Positions 22,349 through 32,458 of a stretch of DNA of 64,000 nucleotides are shown here, piece by piece. The position numbers were made by a program, and so were the translations under genes. Position 1 is the first letter of the stretch. Each line of letters opens with the position of its first letter. Origin of the DNA: Bacteroidales bacterium (lineage in GTDB: Bacteria > Bacteroidota > Bacteroidia > Bacteroidales > WCHB1-69). The stretch is taken from positions 70,585 to 134,584 of the forward strand of contig JAILCI010000040.1 of assembly GCA_024686335.1 (NCBI GenBank), given 5' to 3'. The notes beneath the pieces are model-generated. The model was not told the DNA's origin. It did no database searches and saw only the letters and a program-made list of their open reading frames with translations.

Positions 22349-24895
22349 ATGGAATACAATTTCTCACCGGAGATGGTTTTTGCCTTTGAAGAGGCTAAAA
22401 AAATCGCCATTCAATATAAATCCCCGTTTATCGGCGTGGAGCATATCATGCTGGCCATCCTCCGATACCCGGAACAGAGCATCACCAAGAATCTATTCGA
22501 CCTGTATCAGGTGGACAGAGATGCCTTGGCCAACAAATTTGAGGAGATGTTAAGTCAGGTGGAATCGGACGGCACTGCTGAAGAGAATCCTCGTCTGTCA
22601 GTACAGGCCGAGAACACCATCCGCGTTACCTACCTCTTATCCAAGAAGTTCCGCAGCAACAAGATGGAAGCACATTTCTTCGTATTGGCAGTTCTGAAAG
22701 AGGACCGTATGAGCAACAGCAATGCCACGCGAGCACTCTTGACACGCGCCGGCTTGTCATATCAATCATTTTTGAATGAGGTTCAGCGCGCTTTGAACAT
22801 TCCCACTGACAGTGAGGAAGACGAAATGGTTGGCGCCGGCAACGACGATGACGATGAACGCGTAACGTCACGGTCCAAGAAAAGTGGTTCTGCAACCCCT
22901 ATTCTCGACAGTTTTGGCAAAGACCTGACACAGTATGCTATGAAAGGTAAACTGGACCCTGTCGTTGGTCGCCAAAAAGAGTTGGAACGCATCGCCCAGA
23001 TTCTGAGTCGCCGTAAGAAGAACAATCCCGTGCTCATCGGCGAGCCGGGCGTAGGTAAATCTGCACTGGCAGAAGGTCTTGCCACCAATATCGTAGAAGG
23101 TCGCGTCCCCCGCAACCTACTCAACAAGCGCGTGGTCACTCTCGACATGGCCTCTCTCGTGGCAGGCACCAAATATCGTGGCCAGTTTGAAGAGCGTGTC
23201 AAATCTATTCTCTCTGAATTACAGAAGAATCCCAACGTCATCCTTTTCATTGACGAGGTCCACACTATGGTCGGCGCCGGCAACCCATCCGGTGGCATGG
23301 ACGCCTCCAACCTTTTCAAGCCGGCTCTGGCGCGCGGCGAAATCCAATGCATCGGTGCCACCACCCTCGACGAATACCGCGAACATATCGAAAAAGATGG
23401 AGCCCTGGAACGCCGTTTCCAAAAGATCATTATGGAACCGACAACCACCGAGGAGACTCTCGAAATTCTGAACAATATCAAAGACAAATACGAAGACCAT
23501 CACGGTGTACGATATAGCGAAGATGCTCTCAAAGCTTGCGTTGCTTTGAGCAACCGCTATATTTCTGACCGCTGTCTGCCCGACAAGGCCATCGATGCCC
23601 TAGACGAGGCCGGCGCACGTCTCCACATCCAGAACATCCACGTTCCTGAGGGTGTTCTTCAATTGGAAGAGGAGATCGCCAAAGTGGAGAAACTCAAGGC
23701 TGAAGCCATCAAGGAGAAACAATACAACATGGCATCCAGTTACCGCGATCAGATCAAAGAACTTGAGACCACTCTTAATGATGTCCGCACACGTTGGGAA
23801 CAGGAGAACGACAAAGACAGACCTGTCGTCACAGAAGACACCGTGGCAGAAGTCATAGCAATGATGACCGGTGTACCCGTTCAGCGTATCGTAAAGAACG
23901 AAGGCGAACGACTTATGCAGATGAGTGAAGAACTGAAGGGCAAGGTTATCGGACAAGACGAAGCCATCGTCAAGATTTCGAAGGCAATCCGCCGTAACCG
24001 TGCAGGTCTTAAGGATCCTAACCGTCCCATCGGTTCCTTCTTCTTCCTTGGACCTACTGGCGTTGGTAAAACTTACCTTGCCAAAATTCTGTCAGAATAT
24101 CTCTTCGACTCACAAGATGCCTTGATCCGTATCGACATGAGTGAGTATATGGAGAAACATACCATCTCCCGCCTCATCGGTGCGCCTCCAGGATATGTGG
24201 GCTATGAAGAGGGCGGACAGCTCACCGAGAAAGTGCGTCGCAAACCCTACTCCATCGTTCTGCTCGATGAGATTGAAAAAGCACATCACGACGTCTACAA
24301 CGTTCTGTTACAAGTTCTTGACGAAGGACAACTAACCGACGGCATTGGCCGCAAAGTAGACTTTAAGAACACTATCCTCATCATGACATCCAATATCGGA
24401 ACACGCGAATTGAAGGACTTTGGCACAGGTGTCGGCTTTGACACTGAAGCTACAAACTCCTCCAAGCACAAAGTGGAACAAGGCATTCTAGAGAAAGCCC
24501 TCAAGGCTAACTTCTCGCCCGAATTTCTCAACCGCGTGGACGATGTCATCTATTTCAATTCTCTCAACAAAGAAGACATCCTCAAGATTGTCAACATCGA
24601 GTTGGAGAAGGTACTCTCACGCGTCAGAGAAATCGGTGTCACTGTTAACATCACCGACGAAGCTAAAGAGTATTTGGTCGACTCCGGATGGGATCCCAAC
24701 TACGGTGCTCGTCCTTTGCGCAGAGCTATCCAAAAGAATGTGGAAGACCTGCTCGCTGAGGAAATCCTGATGCAAGCACTTCCCTCCGGCACTGTCGTCA
24801 CGCTCGACTATGACACACTGACCGAGGAATTTGTTATCCGCCAAAAGGAGACGCCCGCCTTGGAAACTGCAGAACCTCAAGCACTTCCCGAATAA
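22349..24895 (+). CDS. clpC: ATP-dependent Clp protease ATP-binding subunit ClpC
   Basis: ClpC is a hexameric AAA+ unfoldase that feeds substrates to ClpP. The 848-residue product has two N-terminal Clp_N repeats (PEMVFAFEEAKKIAIQYK, VEHIMLAIL), a first AAA domain with Walker A GEPGVGKSALAEG and Walker B VILFIDEVH, a UVR-type coiled segment (EKLKAEAIKEKQYNMASSYR) that separates ClpC from ClpA, and a second AAA domain with GPTGVGKTYLAK, IVLLDEIEKAH and a D2-small domain. The start at 22349 (MEYNFSPEM) is 25 bases after a promoter box. kdsC follows after seven bases and may be cotranscribed. Confidence 0.96.
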   Translation: MEYNFSPEMVFAFEEAKKIAIQYKSPFIGVEHIMLAILRYPEQSITKNLFDLYQVDRDALANKFEEMLSQVESDGTAEENPRLSVQAENTIRVTYLLSKKFRSNKMEAHFFVLAVLKEDRMSNSNATRALLTRAGLSYQSFLNEVQRALNIPTDSEEDEMVGAGNDDDDERVTSRSKKSGSATPILDSFGKDLTQYAMKGKLDPVVGRQKELERIAQILSRRKKNNPVLIGEPGVGKSALAEGLATNIVEGRVPRNLLNKRVVTLDMASLVAGTKYRGQFEERVKSILSELQKNPNVILFIDEVHTMVGAGNPSGGMDASNLFKPALARGEIQCIGATTLDEYREHIEKDGALERRFQKIIMEPTTTEETLEILNNIKDKYEDHHGVRYSEDALKACVALSNRYISDRCLPDKAIDALDEAGARLHIQNIHVPEGVLQLEEEIAKVEKLKAEAIKEKQYNMASSYRDQIKELETTLNDVRTRWEQENDKDRPVVTEDTVAEVIAMMTGVPVQRIVKNEGERLMQMSEELKGKVIGQDEAIVKISKAIRRNRAGLKDPNRPIGSFFFLGPTGVGKTYLAKILSEYLFDSQDALIRIDMSEYMEKHTISRLIGAPPGYVGYEEGGQLTEKVRRKPYSIVLLDEIEKAHHDVYNVLLQVLDEGQLTDGIGRKVDFKNTILIMTSNIGTRELKDFGTGVGFDTEATNSSKHKVEQGILEKALKANFSPEFLNRVDDVIYFNSLNKEDILKIVNIELEKVLSRVREIGVTVNITDEAKEYLVDSGWDPNYGARPLRRAIQKNVEDLLAEEILMQALPSGTVVTLDYDTLTEEFVIRQKETPALETAEPQALPE

Positions 24896-24902
24896 GCAAT
24901 CT

Positions 24903-25424
24903 ATGAAGAACCTAACAGATAAACTACAAAAAATCAACACTTTCATCTTCGACTTCGACGGTGTTTTATCCGACGGCAAAGTGTATACTATGGCCGACGG
25001 AGAACAGGTGCGTGCCACCAACGTCAAGGACGGGTACGCACTGCATTATGCTTTGAATAAGGGCTACAACATCGCCGTCATTTCTGGTGGTTATGCTGAG
25101 TCGATGCGTCATCGTTTCAAAGCTTTCCACGGCATGGAAATCTTCCTTCAAGTTGGTGATAAAATTGAACGATTCAACCAATATCTTGCGGATCACAATC
25201 TCACTGCTGAACAAGTGTTGGTGATGGGTGATGATATCCCAGATTATCCGATGTTAAAACTTGCAGGCATCAAATGTTGCCCACAAGATGCCTCCGAAGA
25301 GATCAAAAACATTGTAGACTACATTTCACCACGTAATGGAGGCAATGGGGCTGTCCGGGATGTCATCGAGCAGGTGATGAAAGCACAGGGCAAGTGGATG
25401 AACGAAGACGCATTTATTTGGTAA
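24903..25424 (+). CDS. kdsC: HAD hydrolase, 3-deoxy-D-manno-octulosonate 8-phosphate phosphatase (KdsC-like)
   Basis: KdsC removes the phosphate from Kdo-8-phosphate in the pathway that makes Kdo for lipopolysaccharide. The 173-residue length fits the short tetrameric C0-type HAD phosphatases. Motif I is FDFDGVLSDG (Asp17, Asp19), motif II is VISGG, a basic residue is in VGDKIERF, and motif IV is VMGDDIPDYPML. The ATG at 24903 lies seven bases after the clpC stop. The lipid A genes lpxC and lpxD are 9-11 kb away on the other strand. YrbI-family phosphatases for nonulosonates look alike, so substrate is likely but not certain. Confidence 0.85.
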   Translation: MKNLTDKLQKINTFIFDFDGVLSDGKVYTMADGEQVRATNVKDGYALHYALNKGYNIAVISGGYAESMRHRFKAFHGMEIFLQVGDKIERFNQYLADHNLTAEQVLVMGDDIPDYPMLKLAGIKCCPQDASEEIKNIVDYISPRNGGNGAVRDVIEQVMKAQGKWMNEDAFIW

Positions 25425-25441
25425 TCAAACATATATAAAAG

Positions 25442-26272
25442 ATGGGTTGTTTATTTTCTTTTATTGGTTTTCTCATCGGCGGTCTTCTTTTGGGTTGGCC
25501 CGGAGCAATCGGAGGAGCTTTATTAGGTTCTTTGCTCGATGGTGGCAGTACCATAAAGATTAACAAAGGGAAACACTACTATCAAGCCAATATGTTCCTT
25601 GAACATGAGCTAGTTCTTGCTGCATTTGTAGCCCGCGCTGACAATAACCGCCTGCTAAAGTCGGAACTCAACTACATGAAACAGTTTCTCCTTAAGAACC
25701 TCGACGAAACCCATGCACAAGCTGCACTTCTCAGATTTAGGGACATCCTTGATGAAAATATCGATATCAACGCCGTCTGTCAAGATATACGAGAACATGC
25801 TGAAATCTCCGAGAAACTGATGATTCTCCATTTCCTCTTTGGTTTCAGCTATTCAGATGGAAATTTCAACAATCTGGAATTAAACGCCATTCAGGAAATT
25901 TCAGACTTGTGCGGCATCAACCGGACAAGTTTCGAAGCTATCAAGTCTCTTTATGCCAATCAAGGTTATCAATATGACTATGGCGGCTACGGCAGTGGTG
26001 GCTACAGCAATGGCTACGGCGGAAACCAATATGGAGGCAACGACACCTATACTACCAGAAATTACAATATAGAAGACGACTATAGGATTCTTGAGGTATC
26101 ACCTGATGCTACTGACGATGAGGTTAAGAAAGCCTATCGTGCAGCTGCCAAGAAACACCATCCAGACAAGGTAAGTCACTTAGGCGAGGATGTGCGCAAA
26201 GCTGCTGAAGAGAAGTTCGCACAGGTCAACAATGCCTATAACCGTATCAAGAAGGCCCGTGGCATGAACTAA
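25442..26272 (+). CDS. DjlA-like TerB/DnaJ-domain co-chaperone
   Basis: The 276-residue protein has a Gly-rich N-terminal membrane segment (about residues 5-33), a TerB-like helical domain (about 45-172), a low-complexity Gly/Tyr/Asn linker (about 175-205), and a C-terminal J domain (about 212-276) with the essential HPD at 240-242. This is the layout of DjlA, a membrane-anchored DnaK co-chaperone. The J domain would stimulate DnaK ATPase at the membrane. It follows kdsC by 17 bases and could belong to the clpC transcript, which would group protein quality-control functions. Confidence 0.88.
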   Translation: MGCLFSFIGFLIGGLLLGWPGAIGGALLGSLLDGGSTIKINKGKHYYQANMFLEHELVLAAFVARADNNRLLKSELNYMKQFLLKNLDETHAQAALLRFRDILDENIDINAVCQDIREHAEISEKLMILHFLFGFSYSDGNFNNLELNAIQEISDLCGINRTSFEAIKSLYANQGYQYDYGGYGSGGYSNGYGGNQYGGNDTYTTRNYNIEDDYRILEVSPDATDDEVKKAYRAAAKKHHPDKVSHLGEDVRKAAEEKFAQVNNAYNRIKKARGMN

Positions 26273-26289
26273 AATTGCTGCAAATTTCG

Positions 26290-26297
26290 TATCTTTG
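26290..26297 (+). promoter_or_regulatory. -7 box (TATCTTTG) for uvrA
   Basis: TATCTTTG is a TAnnTTTG match 35 bases before the uvrA ATG, directly after the DjlA-like gene ends. No -33 element is evident. Confidence 0.6.
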
Positions 26298-26332
26298 CGC
26301 CCTTTGATTTTTTCTTGAAAAACATTAACTCT

Positions 26333-29161
26333 ATGGACAACAACTCCTTTGCCGAAGATGCACTGGTAGTTACTGGTGCGCGAGAAAACAACCTTAAAAA
26401 TGTGGATGTCGCCATACCGCAGCAGCAGCTGGTAGTCATCACTGGGTTGAGCGGCAGCGGCAAGTCGTCTCTAGCCTTTGACACCATCTACGCTGAAGGT
26501 CAGCGCCGATATATGGAGACCTTCTCCGCCTACGCTCGTCATTTCCTCGGCAACTTGGAACACCCCGACGTGGACAAGATTACCGGTTTGAATCCTGTCA
26601 TCTCCATTGAACAGAAAACCGTCAACAAGAACCCTCGCTCCACCGTCGGCACCATCACAGAGGTCTATGACTTTCTGCGTCTGCTTTATGCCCGCATCGG
26701 TGAAGCCTACTCCTACAACACTGGCGAAAAGATGGTTCACTATACTGAGAAGGATCTTATCGAACTGCTGATCACCCGTTATCAGGGTTGCTCTATCACC
26801 CTTCTCTCCCCCATCGTAAAACGTCGTAAAGGACATTATCGTGAACTCTTCGAGAACATTCGAAGTCAAGGATTCACACGTGTACGCATCGATGGTGTCA
26901 TGCATAAGCTGATCCAAAATATGATGGCGGACCGATATAAAATCCACGACATTGAACTTGTCGTCGACACTATAGATGTCTCAGACAGATCGTCAATCCG
27001 CCTTAACCACAGCATACATCTAGCGATGAAGTATGGTAAAGGCACGGTGATGGTCATGGACAACAACACCAACGAAATCAAGACATACAGCAAGTTCTTG
27101 ATGTGCCCCACCACAGGCATCTCCTATCCAGAGCCCGAACCCAACACCTTCTCATTCAACTCCCCATACGGAGCTTGCGAGCATTGTAACGGTCTCGGTT
27201 TCGTTTCGGAACTGGACATCAAGAAAATCATCCCCGACGATAGCAAGTCCATTAAAGATGGTGGCATCATCGCCATTGGCGAGTATAAAAAGACTATGAT
27301 TTTCAGAGAGTTGGAAGCATTGGCTGAAAAATATCACTTCTCTCTTTCAGATCCCATCCGCGACCTCTCTGAACAAAATCTCAACATGGTTCTCTACGGC
27401 ACTACCGAAATCCTTCGCGTCAAACGCGAAGTTGCAGGTCTTGCTCCCATCAAAAAGACCTTTGACGGTGTCGTCAATTATCTGACCAATCTCAACGCAG
27501 AAGCTCTTCCTGCTTCCATGCGCAAGTGGCTCAACCAGTTCGTCAACATGACTGCCTGTCCGGAATGTCACGGAGCCCGTTTGCGCAAGGAGTCATTGCA
27601 TTTCAAAATCCAAGGCAAAAACATCGCAGAGTTAGCGGCTATGGACCTCTCCGACCTCTTAAAATGGACAGAGGAGTTGCCCAAGTTTCTGAGCACGCAG
27701 GAGAAGGCTATCGCCTCTGAGATTTTACGCGAAATCAACTTCCGGCTTCACTTTCTTTGTGATGTCGGCATCCAATATCTGTCTTTGGAACGTTCAGCCT
27801 CATCGCTCTCTGGCGGAGAGGCCCAGCGTATCCGTCTGGCCACGCAGATCAGTTCCCAGCTTGTCAACGTGATGTACATTCTCGACGAGCCCAGTATTGG
27901 TCTGCATCAACGTGACAACCATTTGCTGATAGAATCCCTAAAAAACCTCCGCGACCTCGGCAATTCCGTCATCGTAGTGGAACATGACCGCGACATCATG
28001 AAGGCTGCCGACTACATCGTGGACGTCGGCCCCAAGGCTGGCGAATCTGGCGGCGAGATCATCGCTGCTGGCACCTATCAGGAGATTTTGAAAAGCAACG
28101 GCATCACCGCCGACTATCTGACTGGTAGAAAAAAGATTGCCGTTCCTAAGAAACGTCGCAAAGGCAATGGCTCCTCGTTGACAATCATCGGCGCCACCGG
28201 CAACAACCTGAAGGACATCACGGTAGAGTTTCCTCTCGGGACACTCATCTGCGTCACAGGTGTCTCCGGCAGCGGCAAGTCAACCCTCATCAACGAGACT
28301 CTTTACCCCATTTTGAATCATTATATCTACCGCAGTGACAAAAAACCGCTGCCATATGATGAGATTCTCGGTTTGGAGAATATCGACAAGATCATCGAAA
28401 TCGACCAGCAGCCCATCGGACGTACACCACGTTCCAACCCGGCTACATATGTGGGTGTTTTGGACCATATCCGCAAACTGTTCACGGCGCTGCCAGAATC
28501 CAAGATCCGTGGCTACAAACCCGGAAGATTCTCCTTCAACGTTACGGGCGGGCGCTGCGAGACTTGTAAAGGCACAGGTGTAGAAACCATCGAGATGAAC
28601 TTCCTCCCTGACGTTTACGTAACATGTTCCGAATGCGGCGGCAAGCGTTTCAACAACGAAACTCTAGAAATCCGCTATAAAGGCAAGTCCATCAATGATG
28701 TGCTCAACATGGACATTGAACAAGCTTTGCATTTCTTTGAAAACATCCCTGCCATCACCTCGCAACTGCAGACGATGGTAGATGTTGGTCTTGGCTATCT
28801 GCATCTTGGCCAATCCTCCACCACCCTTTCCGGCGGTGAAGCGCAGCGTGTCAAACTGGCCTCAGAGTTGGCCCGCAAAGACACCGGACGTACCGTCTAT
28901 ATCCTCGACGAGCCCACCACTGGCCTTCACTTCCACGACATCAGTATCCTTCTCGATGTGCTGAACAAGTTGGTAGACAAAGGCAATACCGTCATCGTTA
29001 TCGAGCACAATATGGATGTCATCAAGATGGCTGACTACATTATCGACATGGGTCCTGAAGGAGGTCGCTATGGCGGTGAAATTCTGGCCACTGGAACTCC
29101 CGAGCAGATTGCAAAAAAGAAAATTGGTTATACCTCTAAATATTTAGCACGCGAGTTATGA
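26333..29161 (+). CDS. uvrA: Excinuclease ABC subunit A
   Basis: UvrA is the damage-sensing ATPase of nucleotide excision repair. The 942-residue length is normal. Two ABC modules are seen: Walker [20 protein letters not shown] and [17 protein letters not shown], signatures [17 protein letters not shown] and [17 protein letters not shown], and Walker [15 protein letters not shown] and [14 protein letters not shown]. Zinc-binding Cys pairs are in [32 protein letters not shown] and TCSECGGKR. The ATG at 26333 is chosen over an in-frame TTG at 26315 because of the promoter box and normal N-terminus. Its TGA overlaps the next gene's ATG by four bases. Confidence 0.97.
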   Translation: MDNNSFAEDALVVTGARENNLKNVDVAIPQQQLVVITGLSGSGKSSLAFDTIYAEGQRRYMETFSAYARHFLGNLEHPDVDKITGLNPVISIEQKTVNKNPRSTVGTITEVYDFLRLLYARIGEAYSYNTGEKMVHYTEKDLIELLITRYQGCSITLLSPIVKRRKGHYRELFENIRSQGFTRVRIDGVMHKLIQNMMADRYKIHDIELVVDTIDVSDRSSIRLNHSIHLAMKYGKGTVMVMDNNTNEIKTYSKFLMCPTTGISYPEPEPNTFSFNSPYGACEHCNGLGFVSELDIKKIIPDDSKSIKDGGIIAIGEYKKTMIFRELEALAEKYHFSLSDPIRDLSEQNLNMVLYGTTEILRVKREVAGLAPIKKTFDGVVNYLTNLNAEALPASMRKWLNQFVNMTACPECHGARLRKESLHFKIQGKNIAELAAMDLSDLLKWTEELPKFLSTQEKAIASEILREINFRLHFLCDVGIQYLSLERSASSLSGGEAQRIRLATQISSQLVNVMYILDEPSIGLHQRDNHLLIESLKNLRDLGNSVIVVEHDRDIMKAADYIVDVGPKAGESGGEIIAAGTYQEILKSNGITADYLTGRKKIAVPKKRRKGNGSSLTIIGATGNNLKDITVEFPLGTLICVTGVSGSGKSTLINETLYPILNHYIYRSDKKPLPYDEILGLENIDKIIEIDQQPIGRTPRSNPATYVGVLDHIRKLFTALPESKIRGYKPGRFSFNVTGGRCETCKGTGVETIEMNFLPDVYVTCSECGGKRFNNETLEIRYKGKSINDVLNMDIEQALHFFENIPAITSQLQTMVDVGLGYLHLGQSSTTLSGGEAQRVKLASELARKDTGRTVYILDEPTTGLHFHDISILLDVLNKLVDKGNTVIVIEHNMDVIKMADYIIDMGPEGGRYGGEILATGTPEQIAKKKIGYTSKYLAREL

Positions 29162-30009
29162 TAAAAAAAATGGACTATTTCCTGGACACTGACGAGGTCT
29201 GCTCTCTGGAAGATGCACGCTATGTGATAATGGGAGTGCCTTACGACGGCACCAGTACTTTTGTCAAAGGTGCCGACCGCGGACCACAAGCCATCCTCGA
29301 TGCCTCCGACAGTCTGGAACTCCTAGACATCCAATATGGCATTGAAGCGTGTAATGCCGGCATCCACACAGACCATCACAGCTACGACTTCACGACTCCT
29401 GAAACAATGGAAGCTTCAGTATATGCCCGGACAAGAGAGATGCTGAATCTTGGCAAGACTCCCGTGCTGATTGGCGGAGAGCATTCCATCTCTGCTGGTT
29501 CCATCCGTGCTGTCAGCGAACGTTATCCCAATCTGACTGTTCTGCAAATTGACGCTCATGCTGACTTGAGAGACAGTTATCATGGTTCTCCTTTCAACCA
29601 CGCCTGCGTCATGCGTCGCGCTCAAGAGCACGCTCGCGTTGTCCAAGTGGGCATCCGTAGTGTCTGCTCCGAAGAACGCGAGCACATCGTTCCGGAGAAC
29701 ATCTTCTATGCCCATAACATTGTAGGGCACTCAGAGTGGATGCAACAGGCTGTCGACAGACTTACTGAACATGTCTATGTCACCTTTGACCTGGACGGAC
29801 TTGATCCGGCCATCTTGCCCGCAACCGGCACACCGCTGCCTGGAGGTCTTTCTTGGTATCCCACCATCCAATTTCTACACGAAGTCTTTACACAACGCAA
29901 TGTCGTCGCCTTCGACGTGGTCGAACTCTGCCCACAGCCCTACGACAAAGCCTCCGACGTACTCGCCGCCTCTTTAGTTTATAAGATGATTACGATGCGA
30001 GAGAAATAG
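29158..30009 (+). CDS. speB: Agmatinase / arginase-family ureohydrolase
   Basis: The protein (283 residues) belongs to the ureohydrolase family, which uses a two-manganese centre to release urea; the agmatinase branch converts agmatine to putrescine. Metal ligands are visible in GGEHS (His109), IDAHADL (Asp132, His134, Asp136) and FDLDGLDP (Asp221, Asp223). The PATGTPLPGGLSW segment is typical of agmatinase-type members. Its ATG overlaps the uvrA stop (ATGA), so it is translated with uvrA, an unexpected pairing of DNA repair with polyamine synthesis. An alternative start (MDYFLD) lies four codons in. Substrate assignment is probable, not certain. Confidence 0.88.
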   Translation: MIKKMDYFLDTDEVCSLEDARYVIMGVPYDGTSTFVKGADRGPQAILDASDSLELLDIQYGIEACNAGIHTDHHSYDFTTPETMEASVYARTREMLNLGKTPVLIGGEHSISAGSIRAVSERYPNLTVLQIDAHADLRDSYHGSPFNHACVMRRAQEHARVVQVGIRSVCSEEREHIVPENIFYAHNIVGHSEWMQQAVDRLTEHVYVTFDLDGLDPAILPATGTPLPGGLSWYPTIQFLHEVFTQRNVVAFDVVELCPQPYDKASDVLAASLVYKMITMREK

Positions 30010-30029
30010 TTATCAGTTTTCAGTTATCA
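30009..30029. repeat. Three heptads GTTATCA/GTTTTCA after agmatinase
   Basis: GTTATCA, GTTTTCA, GTTATCA begin at the last base of the speB stop codon. Looser related units (GTTAAAC, AGTTCAA) continue to about 30062. The same heptads occur at 20024-20044. Confidence 0.65.
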
Positions 30030-30075
30030 GTTAAACAGTTCAACAATTAAACATCATCAACAGTTCAACAACAAA

Positions 30076-30690
30076 ATGAAACGAAATCTCATTATTACCG
30101 CAATTATATGCCTGACATCTCTTCTTCCTGTCATGGCTCAGAAAAATATTTACGAATTCTCAGCTAAAGATGCCGACGGAAAGGTCGTCTCGATGGAAGA
30201 ATACAAAGGTAAAGTCTTATTGATTGTAAATACTGCCACCGAATGTGGTTTTACGCCACAATATCTCGAACTTGAAGCCCTTTATGAAAAATATGCCGAG
30301 AAGGGATTTGTTGTCCTTGACTTTCCTTGCAACCAGTTCGGAGGTCAGGCTCCTGGCACCATTGATGAGATCCAGCAGTTCTGCACCCAATACAACGTGC
30401 AATTCCCGCAATTCGACAAAATAGAGGTGAATGGCAACAATGCCTTACCATTGTTTAAATATCTGAAGAAGAAACAGAAATTCAGAGGATTTGACAAGGA
30501 CAACCAGCTTACACCGCTGTTGGACAATATGCTGTCGCGTCAATATCCCGACTACAAGCAAACTTCCGACATCAAGTGGAATTTCACCAAATTCTTGATT
30601 GACCGCAATGGAAAAGTAATAGCTCGCTTTGAGCCCACCGCCAATATGGAACGTGTTGAAGAAGCCGTGGAAAAAGCGTTAGCAAAATAG
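30076..30690 (+). CDS. Exported glutathione-peroxidase-family thiol peroxidase
   Basis: The 204-residue protein has a signal peptide (MKRNLIITAIICLTSLLPVMAQ) and a GPx-fold domain with the catalytic Cys57 in NTATECGFTPQY, the LDFPCNQFGGQ motif (Gln87) and WNFTKFLIDRNGK (Trp168, Asn169), together giving the Cys-Gln-Trp-Asn site. Bacterial Cys-type members usually reduce peroxides with thioredoxin-like donors. The signal peptide places it in the periplasm or on a lipid surface, whereas many homologues are cytoplasmic. It stands alone, followed by a bidirectional terminator. Confidence 0.93.
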   Translation: MKRNLIITAIICLTSLLPVMAQKNIYEFSAKDADGKVVSMEEYKGKVLLIVNTATECGFTPQYLELEALYEKYAEKGFVVLDFPCNQFGGQAPGTIDEIQQFCTQYNVQFPQFDKIEVNGNNALPLFKYLKKKQKFRGFDKDNQLTPLLDNMLSRQYPDYKQTSDIKWNFTKFLIDRNGKVIARFEPTANMERVEEAVEKALAK

Positions 30691-30711
30691 AAGATAATTA
30701 TAACCATTAAT

Positions 30712-30749
30712 AAAAACGCCCATTGATCAAATGATTAATGGGCGTTTTT
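30712..30749. terminator. Bidirectional terminator between gpx and the M14 peptidase gene
   Basis: The long stem AAAAACGCCCATT/AATGGGCGTTTTT has A and T runs at both feet and serves both convergent genes. Confidence 0.92.
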
Positions 30750-30764
30750 ATAATAGGTTGAGTC

Positions 30765-32453
30765 TTATTCTTTCACCACCTTGCCAATATAGGTTAATTT
30801 ATCGGCCACAATCTTCACCAAATAGATACCTTGAGGATAAGATTCCATATTGACGATAGTGTTTTTCTCATTAAGAGATTGTGCAAACACTTTCTGACCA
30901 GCTGCGTTGTAGAGAATCAGTTCGGCTTTACATCCATCCAACTGCGGACAACGGATCTGCAGTATGTCAGATGTCGGGTTTGGATAAACCTCCACCATTA
31001 GTTGCGGACGGTTCTCAACACCATAGCCATAAGGCACCAACTCCACATCTTGAGTCAATGTAGCTCCATCTGTGGCGGTCAGAGTCAAGGTCTTCGGATA
31101 ATATCCCTGAGCGGAATAGGTCACCTGGTATGTGCCGCCTTTGATAGGACGATGATAGGCGCCAGCAGGCATGACCGTATTGACGAAACTGACATTGTCG
31201 TCATGGTTTTCAACCACGACAGTCGCATCGAGCGGCTGTCCCGTAATAGAGTCCGTCACCACACCATGGATACCGTAGGTAGCCTCCTTGATGTAATTCA
31301 GAAAAGAGCGATAGATGAAGCCCCAATAGTATGGCAAGTAACTGGAATTCACCACCTTGTCGTTGCTAACCTCGATAGTCACCTCACGGCATTGGAGATA
31401 GTAGTTATAGCAATCCTGACGGGAACCTGTGATGACATACCAGTCACCGCCCTCTGTAACGCCATTATCTTCTTCATACATATAATAATAGGAATGGGCG
31501 TGGCAGGTGTCGGCAAACTTACGGCCCACATAGTACCACCAGTCGTCGTCGGCGTGGGTACGGTAATAGGAGGGCCAGGTGTCCCAGGGATAGTTGAAGA
31601 CCTCTGCGCCGCCGTGTAGGTTGGCAGAGAGCGTGAAGTCGTGGGCAGCGCCGAAATTGTACATCGCCTGCACCTCAGGTTCCAAATCACGCATGGCCGT
31701 CACGGCACCGATCTCCGGGTAGGAACGATTAAGATCTATGCCGTTATAATTGTAACGCGTCGAATAGGGGGATTCGTTGAGGGTATTATCGCTAGTATAG
31801 TAGGTACCGTCCGGGTTCTCAATCGGGCAGATCCAAATATCGACATTGTCGACCAGATCTTGGACCGTCGCGTCGGTAGCGTAATTATTAAGGAGATAGT
31901 GTATCAAGCGGATCATCATATAGTAGCCCACTGGCTCGTCGCCATGGATGGTTGAAGAGTAGAAGACGGCGGGTTTTGTGCCTCTATCTTGTAAATTATT
32001 ACTTATGTGAGCAACTAATATGGAGTGATTGTTAGGTGTCTGGGCGAGAATCGTGTCAATCTGGCAAAGCTGCGGAAACTGGCTCTGGAAGGTGTCCATC
32101 GTAGCCAGATAGGTGCTATAGGTAGGATAGCGGTTCCACTGCTGGGAGAACTGATAGTAGCTGTTGGCCATGTTGACATTAGCCTTCGGGGTGGAGAGTA
32201 TTGTGTATGGAATACCGGTGGCTTTGAAGGCTTCGTACTCTTTGCTCCCTATACAGAGTTTCACGTCAAAGGTACCATCGGCATGGCGTTTCACGTCGTC
32301 AACAGAGAAATTGAGAGAGAGATCGTGCAGTTGGCTCTTGTTGACAGATACCTTCACATAGGTCTCAGGCATCTGAGCATCAAACGCAACGGACTGGCCT
32401 ACAGCCATAAAGAAGAGGGAGAGACTGCAGACGAAGAGGAATATTTTTTTCAT
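30765..32453 (-). CDS. Secreted M14 zinc carboxypeptidase with T9SS C-terminal sorting domain
   Basis: The 562-residue protein has a signal peptide (MKKIFLFVCSLSLFFMAVGQ), a propeptide-like region, and an M14 domain with the zinc motif HGDEPVG (HxxE), IENPDGT, GIDLNRSYP, a zinc His in ANLHGGAEVFNYPW and the catalytic Glu in TIEVSND. A carboxypeptidase-regulatory-like beta domain follows (GVVTDSITGQPLDATVVV). The last 80 residues are a type A T9SS sorting domain, with VEVYPNPTSDILQI, YNAAGQKVF and GIYLVKIV. It is therefore exported by type IX secretion and attached to the surface, probably for peptide or cell-wall protein digestion. dapA ends five bases upstream, so it is the distal gene of that operon. 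Confidence 0.94.
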   Translation of the reverse strand: MKKIFLFVCSLSLFFMAVGQSVAFDAQMPETYVKVSVNKSQLHDLSLNFSVDDVKRHADGTFDVKLCIGSKEYEAFKATGIPYTILSTPKANVNMANSYYQFSQQWNRYPTYSTYLATMDTFQSQFPQLCQIDTILAQTPNNHSILVAHISNNLQDRGTKPAVFYSSTIHGDEPVGYYMMIRLIHYLLNNYATDATVQDLVDNVDIWICPIENPDGTYYTSDNTLNESPYSTRYNYNGIDLNRSYPEIGAVTAMRDLEPEVQAMYNFGAAHDFTLSANLHGGAEVFNYPWDTWPSYYRTHADDDWWYYVGRKFADTCHAHSYYYMYEEDNGVTEGGDWYVITGSRQDCYNYYLQCREVTIEVSNDKVVNSSYLPYYWGFIYRSFLNYIKEATYGIHGVVTDSITGQPLDATVVVENHDDNVSFVNTVMPAGAYHRPIKGGTYQVTYSAQGYYPKTLTLTATDGATLTQDVELVPYGYGVENRPQLMVEVYPNPTSDILQIRCPQLDGCKAELILYNAAGQKVFAQSLNEKNTIVNMESYPQGIYLVKIVADKLTYIGKVVKE

Positions 32454-32458
32454 AATGT

